DNA of 34,657 bases from Oscillospiraceae bacterium (GTDB lineage Bacteria; Bacillota; Clostridia; Oscillospirales; Oscillospiraceae), in assembly GCA_017458335.1 (NCBI GenBank), contig JAFTFT010000026.1, positions 1 through 34,657 of the forward strand, given 5' to 3'. Positions 1 to 6,137 of the stretch are shown here, in pieces (within the stretch, counting starts at the first letter, position 1; every line of letters begins with the position of its first letter). The translations under genes and the position numbers were made by a program. The notes under the pieces were generated by a model. It worked only from the letters and a program-made list of their open reading frames with translations, was not told where the DNA came from and ran no database searches.

Positions 1-59
1 ATTCATGTAGCAAGTTGGCTGCTTGGGTTTGTTTGGTTGGGGAACTTAACAATACACCA

Positions 60-92
60 TAGCAAGCAAAATTTGCTACACTTTTATTTTTT
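60..92 (+). terminator. Rho-independent terminator-like hairpin upstream of hsdM
   Basis: A six-base stem, TAGCAA (60-65) with TTGCTA (73-78), is followed after three bases by a T-rich tract (82-92). This probably ends a gene lying left of the window. The right arm could instead pair with TGTAGCAA at 6-13, giving an alternative longer-range fold. No coding region is visible in bases 1-203. Confidence 0.45.
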
Positions 93-112
93 CGGAATCA
101 GTTGCTGGCTGA

Positions 113-141
113 TTGCCATCGCGTCAGCGATTTGGTACAAT
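113..141 (+). promoter_or_regulatory. Probable hsdM promoter
   Basis: TTGCCA (113-118) and TACAAT (136-141) are separated by 17 bases, a good sigma-A/sigma-70 match. It lies about 60 bases before the hsdM start. A second -10-like TATAAT overlaps at 141-146 but lacks a well-placed -35. The promoter is inferred from sequence only. Confidence 0.5.
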
Positions 142-203
142 ATAATCTTAAATTGGGGAATTTATACATTATAGCTGTGGAGCAGACAAAGGAGTAAACG
201 ACG

Positions 204-1712
204 ATGGCGAAAGAGACACAAGCGAACCTCGGATTTGAAAAACAGCTTTGGGACGCAGCTTGCGTATTATGGGGTTCCATTCCGGCTGCGGAATACCGCC
301 AAATTATTGTCGGACTGATTTTTCTGCGTTATATCTCTGCGGCCTTTGAAAAACGCTACAATCAGCTGGTCGCGGAGGGCGATGGCTTCGAGGATGACCA
401 TGACGCCTATATGGAGGACAACATCTTTTTTGTCCCTGAGACTGCCCGCTGGAAGTATATCGCCCAGTACACCCACACCCCTGAAATCGGCAAGGTCCTG
501 GATGACGCCATGCGTGCCATTGAGGAAGACAATAAAGCGCTTAAGGGAGTCCTGCCGAAGGTATATGCCAGTCCGGATCTGGATAAAAAGATTCTTGGAG
601 AGGTGGTAGACCTCTTCACGAACAATCTGCATATGGACGGATCCGAGGATGATCAGGATCTCCTGGGGCGTACCTATGAATACTGTATTGCCCAGTTTGC
701 GGCAAAAGAAGGCAAGGGAGGCGGTGAATTCTATACGCCCGGTTGCGTCGTGCGGACGCTGGTGGAAGTTCTGAAGCCTTTTGAGAACTGCCGGATCTAT
801 GACCCCTGCTGCGGTTCCGGCGGAATGTTTGTGCAGAGCGCCAAGTTCCTGCAGGCCCATGGCGGCAGGCGGGGATCTCTTTCCATCTACGGTCAGGAGG
901 CAAACCCGGATACTTGGAAAATGGCGAAAATCAATATGGCCATCCGCGGCATGAACGCAGACTTTGGAAAGTATCACGCCGATACCTTCACCAATGACCT
1001 GCATCCAAATTTGAAAGCTGATTTCGTGCTGGCGAATCCTCCGTTCAATTATCATCCTTGGCATCAGGAAGAGCTGCAGGGCGATGCACGCTGGAAGTAT
1101 GGTGTTCCGCCAGCCGGAAATGCCAACTATGCCTGGATCCAGCATATGATCTATCATCTTGCCCCCAATGGTAAGATCGGACTGGTTCTGGCCAACGGTG
1201 CATTGTCCACCCAGTCGAGCGGAGAAGGGGAGATCCGTAAGAAGATTATTCAGGCGGATCTGGTGGAAGCCATTGTCGCCATGCCCACGAATCTTTTCTA
1301 CAGCGTGACGATTCCGGTTACCCTCTGGTTTATCAGCCGGAACAAGAAGAATAAGGGTAAGACCGTCTTCATCGACGCCCGAAAGATGGGAACCATGATT
1401 GACCGAATCCATCGGGAGCTCTCAGATGAAGATATAGCGAAGATCGCCGGAACCGTGGAAGCATATCAGAATGGAACTCTGGAAGATGAGAAGGGATTCT
1501 GCGCTGTTGCCACATTACAGGATATCGAGAAGCAGGACTTTATCCTGACGCCGGGTCGCTATGTCGGGATTGAGGAACAGGAAGACGATGGCGAGCCGTT
1601 CGAGGAGAAAATGACACGTCTGACATCAGAACTGTCTGATCTGTTTGCCAAGTCCCATGAGCTGGAAGCGGAGATCCGGAAGAAGCTGGGGGCGATTGGG
1701 TATGAGATATAA
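204..1712 (+). CDS. hsdM: Type I restriction-modification DNA methyltransferase subunit HsdM
   Basis: This is the modification subunit of a type I restriction-modification system. It transfers a methyl group from S-adenosylmethionine to adenine N6 at the site chosen by HsdS, and the M2S core also joins the restriction complex. The 502-residue protein has the family's helical N-terminal domain (about 10-140), a GEFYTP segment (174-179), the AdoMet-binding motif I in DPCCGSGGMF (200-209) and the catalytic NPPF motif (278-281). Its length is usual for the family. The ATG at 204 follows an AAAGGAG ribosome site. The 3' end overlaps hsdS1 by 11 bases, so translation is probably coupled. No broken motif was seen, and the gene appears functional. 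Confidence 0.96.
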   Translation: MAKETQANLGFEKQLWDAACVLWGSIPAAEYRQIIVGLIFLRYISAAFEKRYNQLVAEGDGFEDDHDAYMEDNIFFVPETARWKYIAQYTHTPEIGKVLDDAMRAIEEDNKALKGVLPKVYASPDLDKKILGEVVDLFTNNLHMDGSEDDQDLLGRTYEYCIAQFAAKEGKGGGEFYTPGCVVRTLVEVLKPFENCRIYDPCCGSGGMFVQSAKFLQAHGGRRGSLSIYGQEANPDTWKMAKINMAIRGMNADFGKYHADTFTNDLHPNLKADFVLANPPFNYHPWHQEELQGDARWKYGVPPAGNANYAWIQHMIYHLAPNGKIGLVLANGALSTQSSGEGEIRKKIIQADLVEAIVAMPTNLFYSVTIPVTLWFISRNKKNKGKTVFIDARKMGTMIDRIHRELSDEDIAKIAGTVEAYQNGTLEDEKGFCAVATLQDIEKQDFILTPGRYVGIEEQEDDGEPFEEKMTRLTSELSDLFAKSHELEAEIRKKLGAIGYEI

Positions 1713-2241
1713 GTCATTTAAAATGGAAGATGCGCTGGAATCTCTTATTGATTACAGGGGAAAAACTCCTCAAAAGTCAGATAATGGCATTATGACACTC
1801 AGTGCAAAATCTGTACGCGATGGCTATATCGACTATTCACAATGTTACTATATTTCCAAGGATGAGTATAAGCGCTATATGGTACGAGGCTTTCCCAGAG
1901 TTGGAGATGTACTTATGACTACAGAAGCGCCACTTGGGGTTACGGCTCGACTGGATAGGGACGATATAGCCTTAGCACAAAGACTCCTCACCTTACGTGG
2001 TAATCCAGAGGTCCTGGATACAGGGTATCTTTACTATTATTTACGCTCTCCAAAAGGACAGGCTAAACTACGGGAGCGACAAACTGGAACGACGGTAACC
2101 GGAATAAAACAATCAGAATTCAGAAAGATAGAGATTGAATTACCGGATATCAAGTCACAAAGAAAGATTGCTTCAGCTCTTGAGACTATAGATGAAAAGA
2201 TAAGATGTAATAAAACAATAAACGAGAATTTAGCGGCTTAG
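1702..2241 (+). CDS. hsdS: Type I specificity subunit HsdS1, truncated to its N-terminal half
   Basis: HsdS reads the DNA target through two target-recognition domains (TRDs) separated by conserved helices. This frame encodes only 179 residues: the first TRD (about 1-145) and the start of the central conserved helix ending in INENLAA. A normal HsdS has about 400 residues. The start ATG at 1702 lies inside the end of hsdM, giving translational coupling. Truncation happens at a recombination site (2218-2233): just beyond it comes a stop, and the missing C-terminal half lies inverted next door. Inverting that segment would restore a 405-residue HsdS. The gene is therefore best read as one phase of an invertible gene, not a decayed one. 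Half-size HsdS proteins can sometimes dimerise and work, so activity in this state is not excluded. Confidence 0.9.
   Translation: MRYKSFKMEDALESLIDYRGKTPQKSDNGIMTLSAKSVRDGYIDYSQCYYISKDEYKRYMVRGFPRVGDVLMTTEAPLGVTARLDRDDIALAQRLLTLRGNPEVLDTGYLYYYLRSPKGQAKLRERQTGTTVTGIKQSEFRKIEIELPDIKSQRKIASALETIDEKIRCNKTINENLAA
2218..2233 (+). repeat. hsdS inversion site 1 (forward)
   Basis: ATAAACGAGAATTTAG encodes the INENL segment of the central HsdS helix. The same element occurs at 2924-2939 (reverse), 4543-4557 (forward, 15 of 16 bases) and 5219-5234 (reverse). Every copy sits at the junction between hsdS halves next to a tyrosine recombinase gene, so it is the likely crossover site. With site 3 the identity extends to 18 bases (ACA added at the 5' side). 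Confidence 0.88.
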
Positions 2242-2939
2242 AGGTTGATATCGGATACATCAAGCTCGCCTGACATCAGTCGAGGCAAAAGGGTGTCTCT
2301 AAGAGTCGATAAGCTATGGATTTCATCGATATTTGCCTTCGTTTGCATCCTTATGGCATGGAGTACAGAACCAATCTTTAACTGCTCTGCCATTGGTGGA
2401 AGTAAGAAGGTGTACTTCTTGAAATCCTTGAGGACTATTCTCGGTAATGCAGAGCCAGATACATAGTTGTCCCCGACGTCTTTCCTAATCGAAGGCTGCT
2501 TAAGAAGATAAAGAAGGATTTCGGGCATGATGATTTCTGTGTTTGGCCTAAAGATGGCAATTGAAGACAGGATAGCTTCATCTTTTTCTTCTGAGCATAT
2601 GAAGATCTCTTTAAGATAGCTGCCATCTTTAGCTACCAAGATGTCATTAAGTCGTGGAACACAATCGTTTTTCTGCATTTTAAGGAACTCTTCTGCTGTA
2701 ATATGCTTGCAGGAAGAAGAATTGAAACCATAGGTTTCCATGTCCTTAACTGAATACATGGGGTATGGAGCATCTGGAGCATCGGCTGGGCTGTAATGTG
2801 ATCCATCAGTTATTCGCGTGCAGACATCATCTAAGGAAACCTCAGTCCAGTCGGCAGGCGCAGAGCCGCCATAAGGTTCATAGTCCATAAAATAATGACA
2901 GAAAAGCGCCAGAGCTTGCTGCTCTAAATTCTCGTTTAT
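2238..2939 (-). CDS. Silent inverted HsdS C-terminal half (second TRD cassette)
   Basis: On the minus strand this frame encodes the second half of an HsdS protein. It begins at the INENL element, continues EQQALALF and a TRD (about 150 residues), and ends with the C-terminal helix LRDTLLPRLMSGELDVSDIN and a TAA at 2238-2240. That end closely resembles the end of hsdS2 (LRDSLLPQLISGKLDVSDLD). No start codon or ribosome site lies at its upstream edge; the frame only stays open back into the recombinase leader, so it is probably not translated as a proper subunit here. An internal ATG (near 2891) could give a 217-residue product. It converges on hsdS1 with a 4-base overlap. Inversion between sites 1 and 2 would fuse it in frame to hsdS1 as 228 codons. 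Confidence 0.88.
   Translation of the reverse strand: MNENLEQQALALFCHYFMDYEPYGGSAPADWTEVSLDDVCTRITDGSHYSPADAPDAPYPMYSVKDMETYGFNSSSCKHITAEEFLKMQKNDCVPRLNDILVAKDGSYLKEIFICSEEKDEAILSSIAIFRPNTEIIMPEILLYLLKQPSIRKDVGDNYVSGSALPRIVLKDFKKYTFLLPPMAEQLKIGSVLHAIRMQTKANIDEIHSLSTLRDTLLPRLMSGELDVSDINL
2924..2939 (-). repeat. hsdS inversion site 2 (reverse)
   Basis: The plus strand reads CTAAATTCTCGTTTAT, the exact reverse complement of site 1 over 16 bases. It marks the upstream edge of the silent hsdS half. Inversion between sites 1 and 2 would flip about 690 bp without touching the recombinase gene. Confidence 0.88.
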
Positions 2940-2941
2940 AA

Positions 2942-3004
2942 ACTCCCACCAACGGCGGGAGTACCACCAACGGAACTGCCGTTGATGTCGTTCTCTGGAA
3001 TAAC
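2942..3004 (+). promoter_or_regulatory. Two-hairpin leader, copy A, upstream of the recombinase gene
   Basis: Hairpin 1 pairs ACTCCC (2942-2947) with GGGAGT (2957-2962) around a 9-base loop. Hairpin 2 pairs CAACGG (2968-2973) with CCGTTG (2979-2984) around AACTG. A GTTCT..GGAATAA segment follows, and the AAGGAG ribosome site of the recombinase comes right after it. The block CCCACCAACGGCGGGAGT (2945-2962) recurs exactly at 6058-6075 before hsdR, and similarity continues for about 40 more bases. The function is unknown; a shared cis-acting RNA or DNA operator is inferred. Confidence 0.6.
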
Positions 3005-3024
3005 AAAACGAAGGAGAAACGACA

Positions 3025-4011
3025 ATGAAAAACGAATTGATTACAGAGATCATGCAGCTCATGCTGCCAGTTCTCGATAATTCTCAGCTGAAGCAGCTGA
3101 AACAAGTGATGGAGCAAACGCTCTTCCATTACGAAGTGACCAGTAAAGAGATTAAGTCGAAGAAGGACGATAACAATGACCTCATAAATATGTTCATAGC
3201 CGCCAAGCGGATCGAAGGATGCTCGGAAAAGACACTGCATTATTACCAGACCACGATTGGTGCAATGGCATCAGCTCTAGGCAAGAATGTACGGCATATT
3301 CTTACTGAAGATTTGCGGACTTATCTTACCGAGTATCAGAACAAGAACCAATCAAGTCGAGTGACCATTGACAATATCCGTCGCATTCTCTCCAGTTTCT
3401 TTTCCTGGCTTGAGGATGAGGACTATATCATCAAGAGCCCTGTACGCCGCATCCATAAAGTGAAAACGGCAATCAGTATCAAGGAAACCTACTCCGATGA
3501 GGATTTGGAGAAGATGCGCGATAACTGTGAGGAACTGCGGGATCTGGCAATGATTGATATGCTGGCATCAACAGGAATGCGTGTCGGTGAAATGGTACTT
3601 CTGAACCGAACCGATATCAATTTTGCCGAGCGAGAGTGCATAGTGTTCGGTAAAGGTGACAAGGAGCGGATCGTGTACTTTGACGCCAGGGCGAAGCTGC
3701 ATCTGCAGGAGTATCTAGACAGCCGGACAGATGACAATCCGGCGCTCTTCGTTACACTACGAGCTCCGCACGAGCGGATACAGATTGGCGGTATTGAGCA
3801 TCGACTCCGTGAAATGGGTAAGCGATTGAATATTTCAAAAGTGCATCCGCATAAGTTCCGACGGACTCTTGCGACGATGGCCATTGATAAAGGAACGCCT
3901 ATTGAACAGCTTCAACGACTCCTGGGGCATCAGAGAATAGATACGACCTTGCAGTATGCAATGGTCAAACAGAGCAATGTAAAAACAGCTCATAGGAAGT
4001 ATATAGGTTAG
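3025..4011 (+). CDS. Tyrosine recombinase (XerC/D-like), probable hsdS invertase
   Basis: The 328-residue protein has a SAM-like core-binding N-terminal domain (about 50-135) and a catalytic domain (about 150-328). The expected active-site set is visible: Arg186 in TGMRVGE, Lys210 in the beta-hairpin GKGDKER, His276 and Arg279 in HKFRR, His302 in LGHQR, and the nucleophile Tyr311 in TTLQYAMV. Such enzymes break and rejoin DNA through a 3'-phosphotyrosine link. Lying between two hsdS genes with four matching inverted sites, it most likely shuffles the hsdS halves, as invertases do in other phase-variable type I loci. The ATG at 3025 follows AAGGAG. hsdS2 starts 12 bases downstream, so the two are probably co-transcribed. 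Target and activity are inferred from context. Confidence 0.93.
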   Translation: MKNELITEIMQLMLPVLDNSQLKQLKQVMEQTLFHYEVTSKEIKSKKDDNNDLINMFIAAKRIEGCSEKTLHYYQTTIGAMASALGKNVRHILTEDLRTYLTEYQNKNQSSRVTIDNIRRILSSFFSWLEDEDYIIKSPVRRIHKVKTAISIKETYSDEDLEKMRDNCEELRDLAMIDMLASTGMRVGEMVLLNRTDINFAERECIVFGKGDKERIVYFDARAKLHLQEYLDSRTDDNPALFVTLRAPHERIQIGGIEHRLREMGKRLNISKVHPHKFRRTLATMAIDKGTPIEQLQRLLGHQRIDTTLQYAMVKQSNVKTAHRKYIG

Positions 4012-4023
4012 GATGGTGAGATA

Positions 4024-5214
4024 ATGGCGGAATGGAAAGAAATGATGGTTGGAGATTTGTGCGATACGATTTCAGATACTTATCATCGCAATGATGCTGA
4101 GGTTGTCCTTGTAAACACATCAGATGTATTAGAAGGAAAAATACTTAATCATCAGGCTGTGGAAAATAAAAACCTAAAAGGTCAGTTTAAAAAAACATTC
4201 AGAAAAGACGACATCCTTTATTCGGAGATTCGACCTGCTAATAAACGATACGCTTATGTTGATTTTGAAGAAACAGACTGTTATATAGCTTCTACAAAAT
4301 TAATGGTTTTAAGGCCGAAGATAGACAAAGTTTTACCCCGTTTCTTATTTGCATTCCTGTCCTCGAATCATGTACTAATGGAACTTCAACACTTAGCGGA
4401 AACGCGCTCGGGGACGTTTCCTCAGATTACTTTTTCATCTGAGCTAGCCCCTATGCCAATTACAGTACCTGACTTTAAGACACAAGAAAAAATAGTTTGT
4501 TTGCTATCATCAATCGAAGGGAAAATACAGAATAATAGCACAATAAACGAGAATTTACTTCAGCAATCAGAGGCAATTTATAAAGCTTGGTTCTGTGGCC
4601 ATTCCTCCCTAAACAAATCTTCCCCTTGGCAAAAGACAACCATCGGTGAGCTCACCAGTCTTGTTGTGAGAGGTATTACGCCAAAATACAACGATGATTC
4701 AAACCAGTTGGTCATTAATCAGAAGTGTATCCGTAACCACATCGTTGATTTGACGCCTGCCAGACGACATCTCCCAAAAGCAATCACTGAAAAGTGGCTT
4801 ATAAAAGGAGATCTCTTGATAAATTCGACCGGGGAGGGAACTCTTGGACGTGTTGCTCAAGTTTGGTTCTCTCCAAATAACCTCACTGTTGATTCACATG
4901 TGACCATTGTACGGCCAAAATCAGCAGAGCTTAGTAACTATATTGGCTTGTGGGGACTTACACATGAGGCGGAGATAGAATCTCTTCATACAGGCAGCAC
5001 CGGTCAGACTGAATTACCGCGAGAAAGGGTCAAGGCCATGGAGCTACCTTTACCTGACGAAACCACACTTTCTAGATTCAATGAATTGATTACACCCATG
5101 ACACAAGCTATAGTCAAAAATCAACAGGAGAATATCCATTTAGCTGAACTGCGGGATTCTTTATTACCCCAGCTGATATCTGGAAAGCTAGATGTCTCCG
5201 ACTTGGACATCTAA
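4024..5214 (+). CDS. hsdS: Type I specificity subunit HsdS2, full length
   Basis: The 396-residue HsdS has two TRDs (about 1-145 and 200-345), a central conserved helix (about 150-200, containing STINENLLQQSEAIYKAWF) and a C-terminal conserved helix ending in LDVSDLDI. Its TRDs differ from those of hsdS1 and of the silent half, so it should specify a different bipartite target. The start ATG at 4024 has a GGTGAG ribosome site and follows the recombinase by 12 bases. The central element at 4543-4557 and an inverted copy just past the stop (5219-5234) bracket its second TRD, so that half can also flip. After a flip the frame would end INENLVA-stop, nearly the same as the current hsdS1 end (INENLAA-stop). 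As sequenced this is the only complete HsdS for the HsdM/HsdR pair. Confidence 0.94.
   Translation: MAEWKEMMVGDLCDTISDTYHRNDAEVVLVNTSDVLEGKILNHQAVENKNLKGQFKKTFRKDDILYSEIRPANKRYAYVDFEETDCYIASTKLMVLRPKIDKVLPRFLFAFLSSNHVLMELQHLAETRSGTFPQITFSSELAPMPITVPDFKTQEKIVCLLSSIEGKIQNNSTINENLLQQSEAIYKAWFCGHSSLNKSSPWQKTTIGELTSLVVRGITPKYNDDSNQLVINQKCIRNHIVDLTPARRHLPKAITEKWLIKGDLLINSTGEGTLGRVAQVWFSPNNLTVDSHVTIVRPKSAELSNYIGLWGLTHEAEIESLHTGSTGQTELPRERVKAMELPLPDETTLSRFNELITPMTQAIVKNQQENIHLAELRDSLLPQLISGKLDVSDLDI
4543..4557 (+). repeat. hsdS inversion site 3 (forward)
   Basis: ATAAACGAGAATTTA lies in the central conserved region of hsdS2. It is identical to sites 1, 2 and 4 over 15 bases and to site 1 over 18 (ACA added upstream). 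It can pair as an inverted repeat with site 2 or site 4. Confidence 0.86.
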
Positions 5215-5218
5215 GCTA

Positions 5219-5234
5219 CTAAATTCTCGTTTAT
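5219..5234 (-). repeat. hsdS inversion site 4 (reverse)
   Basis: The plus strand reads CTAAATTCTCGTTTAT, the reverse complement of the 16-base site 1. It lies 4 bases after the hsdS2 stop codon in non-coding DNA. That position makes sense only as the far end of an invertible hsdS2 second half. Confidence 0.86.
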
Positions 5235-5285
5235 CACAGATGTTAGTAACAGGGGAAGCTATTTGAAAAGAAAGGAGAAGCCAAC

Positions 5286-5474
5286 ATGGAATATGAGAAT
5301 GAACTTGATTCTACCTGCGGAGTGTCAGATGAAGAGCTGACCTTTCGCTTTAAAGAATCCATCAGGATCGATAATGAAATACGGAAAATAAAAGGGCTAC
5401 CGATCGCCAAGTATGATCGGGCAACGAAGCGGGCCTATCTGGAATACCCGGACGGGAGAAGAGAGTATGCCTGA
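5286..5474 (+). CDS. Small acidic protein, probable antitoxin of the zeta-like kinase
   Basis: This is a 62-residue ORF with an acidic N-terminal helix and a C-terminal segment ending AKYDRATKRAYLEYPDGRRE. The ATG at 5286 follows AAAGGAG with good spacing. Its stop overlaps the start of the kinase gene by 8 bases, the tight coupling usual for toxin-antitoxin pairs. The sequence does not look like classical epsilon antitoxin, and I do not recognise a named family. The antitoxin role rests on size, order and overlap with a zeta-like gene. It lies 51 bases after inversion site 4, inside the restriction-modification locus. Confidence 0.75.
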   Translation: MEYENELDSTCGVSDEELTFRFKESIRIDNEIRKIKGLPIAKYDRATKRAYLEYPDGRREYA

Positions 5475-6045
5475 TTTGGAGAGAAAACGTAAGCCGGAGG
5501 TTATTGTGTTTGCCGGACCAAATGGGAGTGGTAAGTCTACCATTACCAGAATGGCGAAGACGGTCGGGATTTACATTAATGCAGATGATATCAAGAAAGC
5601 AAGTCATTGTACTGACCTGGAGGCTGCGGTAAGGGCAGAACAGCTCAGGGAAGAAGCTGTTGAGGCAGTTCAGGATTTTACCTTTGAAACCGTTTTGTCC
5701 ACAGAAAGGAATCTCATTTTACTAAAAAAGGCAAAAGAGAAAGGATACTTCATAAGAGTTATTTATGTCCTGACAGCAGATCCAACTGTCAATGTAATTC
5801 GCGTGAAGGCACGTAAGGAGATCGGTGGCCATGATGTGCCGGAGGAAAAAATCAGGACACGGTATGACCGCGCGCTGAAACTGATCCCGGAATTGGTAAA
5901 ACTATGCGATGTTATGCACATCTATGACAATACAGAGACACCATTCCGTATTTTCAAAAAGAGGAAAGACCAATTCTTTTACTGGGAAAATCCGGAATGG
6001 ACGAAGTCTGATATTGAAATGCTTACAGGAGTTTCATTTTCATAA
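5467..6045 (+). CDS. Zeta toxin-like P-loop kinase
   Basis: The 192-residue protein has a Walker A motif GPNGSGKST (17-25), the acidic NADDI segment (38-42) and FETVLST (73-79), all typical of the zeta-toxin/AAA_33 kinase group. Characterised zeta toxins phosphorylate UDP-N-acetylglucosamine and so block wall synthesis; many chromosomal relatives have unknown substrates. The start ATG at 5467 was chosen because a GGGAGAAGAG ribosome site precedes it and it overlaps the upstream small gene. The frame stays open to 5413 but without a better site. A toxin between hsdS2 and hsdR could stabilise the locus or respond to its loss; that is inference. Confidence 0.86.
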   Translation: MPDLERKRKPEVIVFAGPNGSGKSTITRMAKTVGIYINADDIKKASHCTDLEAAVRAEQLREEAVEAVQDFTFETVLSTERNLILLKKAKEKGYFIRVIYVLTADPTVNVIRVKARKEIGGHDVPEEKIRTRYDRALKLIPELVKLCDVMHIYDNTETPFRIFKKRKDQFFYWENPEWTKSDIEMLTGVSFS

Positions 6046-6055
6046 TAGCATTGAA

Positions 6056-6116
6056 GCCCCACCAACGGCGGGAGTTATAGCCATCGGAACTTCCGCTGTT
6101 GTTCTACGGAATAATC
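6056..6116 (+). promoter_or_regulatory. Two-hairpin leader, copy B, upstream of hsdR
   Basis: CCCACCAACGGCGGGAGT (6058-6075) is identical to the block before the recombinase. A second hairpin follows with CGG (6085-6087) and CCG (6093-6095) around AACTT, then GTTCT..GGAATAA. Copy A has the same hairpin and a nearly identical loop, AACTG. Hairpin 1 is shorter here (CCC/GGG). hsdR's strong AGGAGGT ribosome site starts 8 bases downstream. Confidence 0.6.
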
Positions 6117-6137
6117 TCCATTCAGGAGGTAATTATT

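Noticed and set aside
2218-2939. Terminal inverted repeats of an insertion sequence
   Set aside because: The repeats lie within hsdS coding sequence, the enclosed DNA is an hsdS half and not a transposase, and four copies fit a shuffling system.
2942-3004. Guanidine-II (mini-ykkC) riboswitch, because of two small hairpins and ACGG
   Set aside because: The ACGG is not in a tetraloop closed by a GC pair, the second loop is AACTG, and the downstream genes are not guanidine-related.
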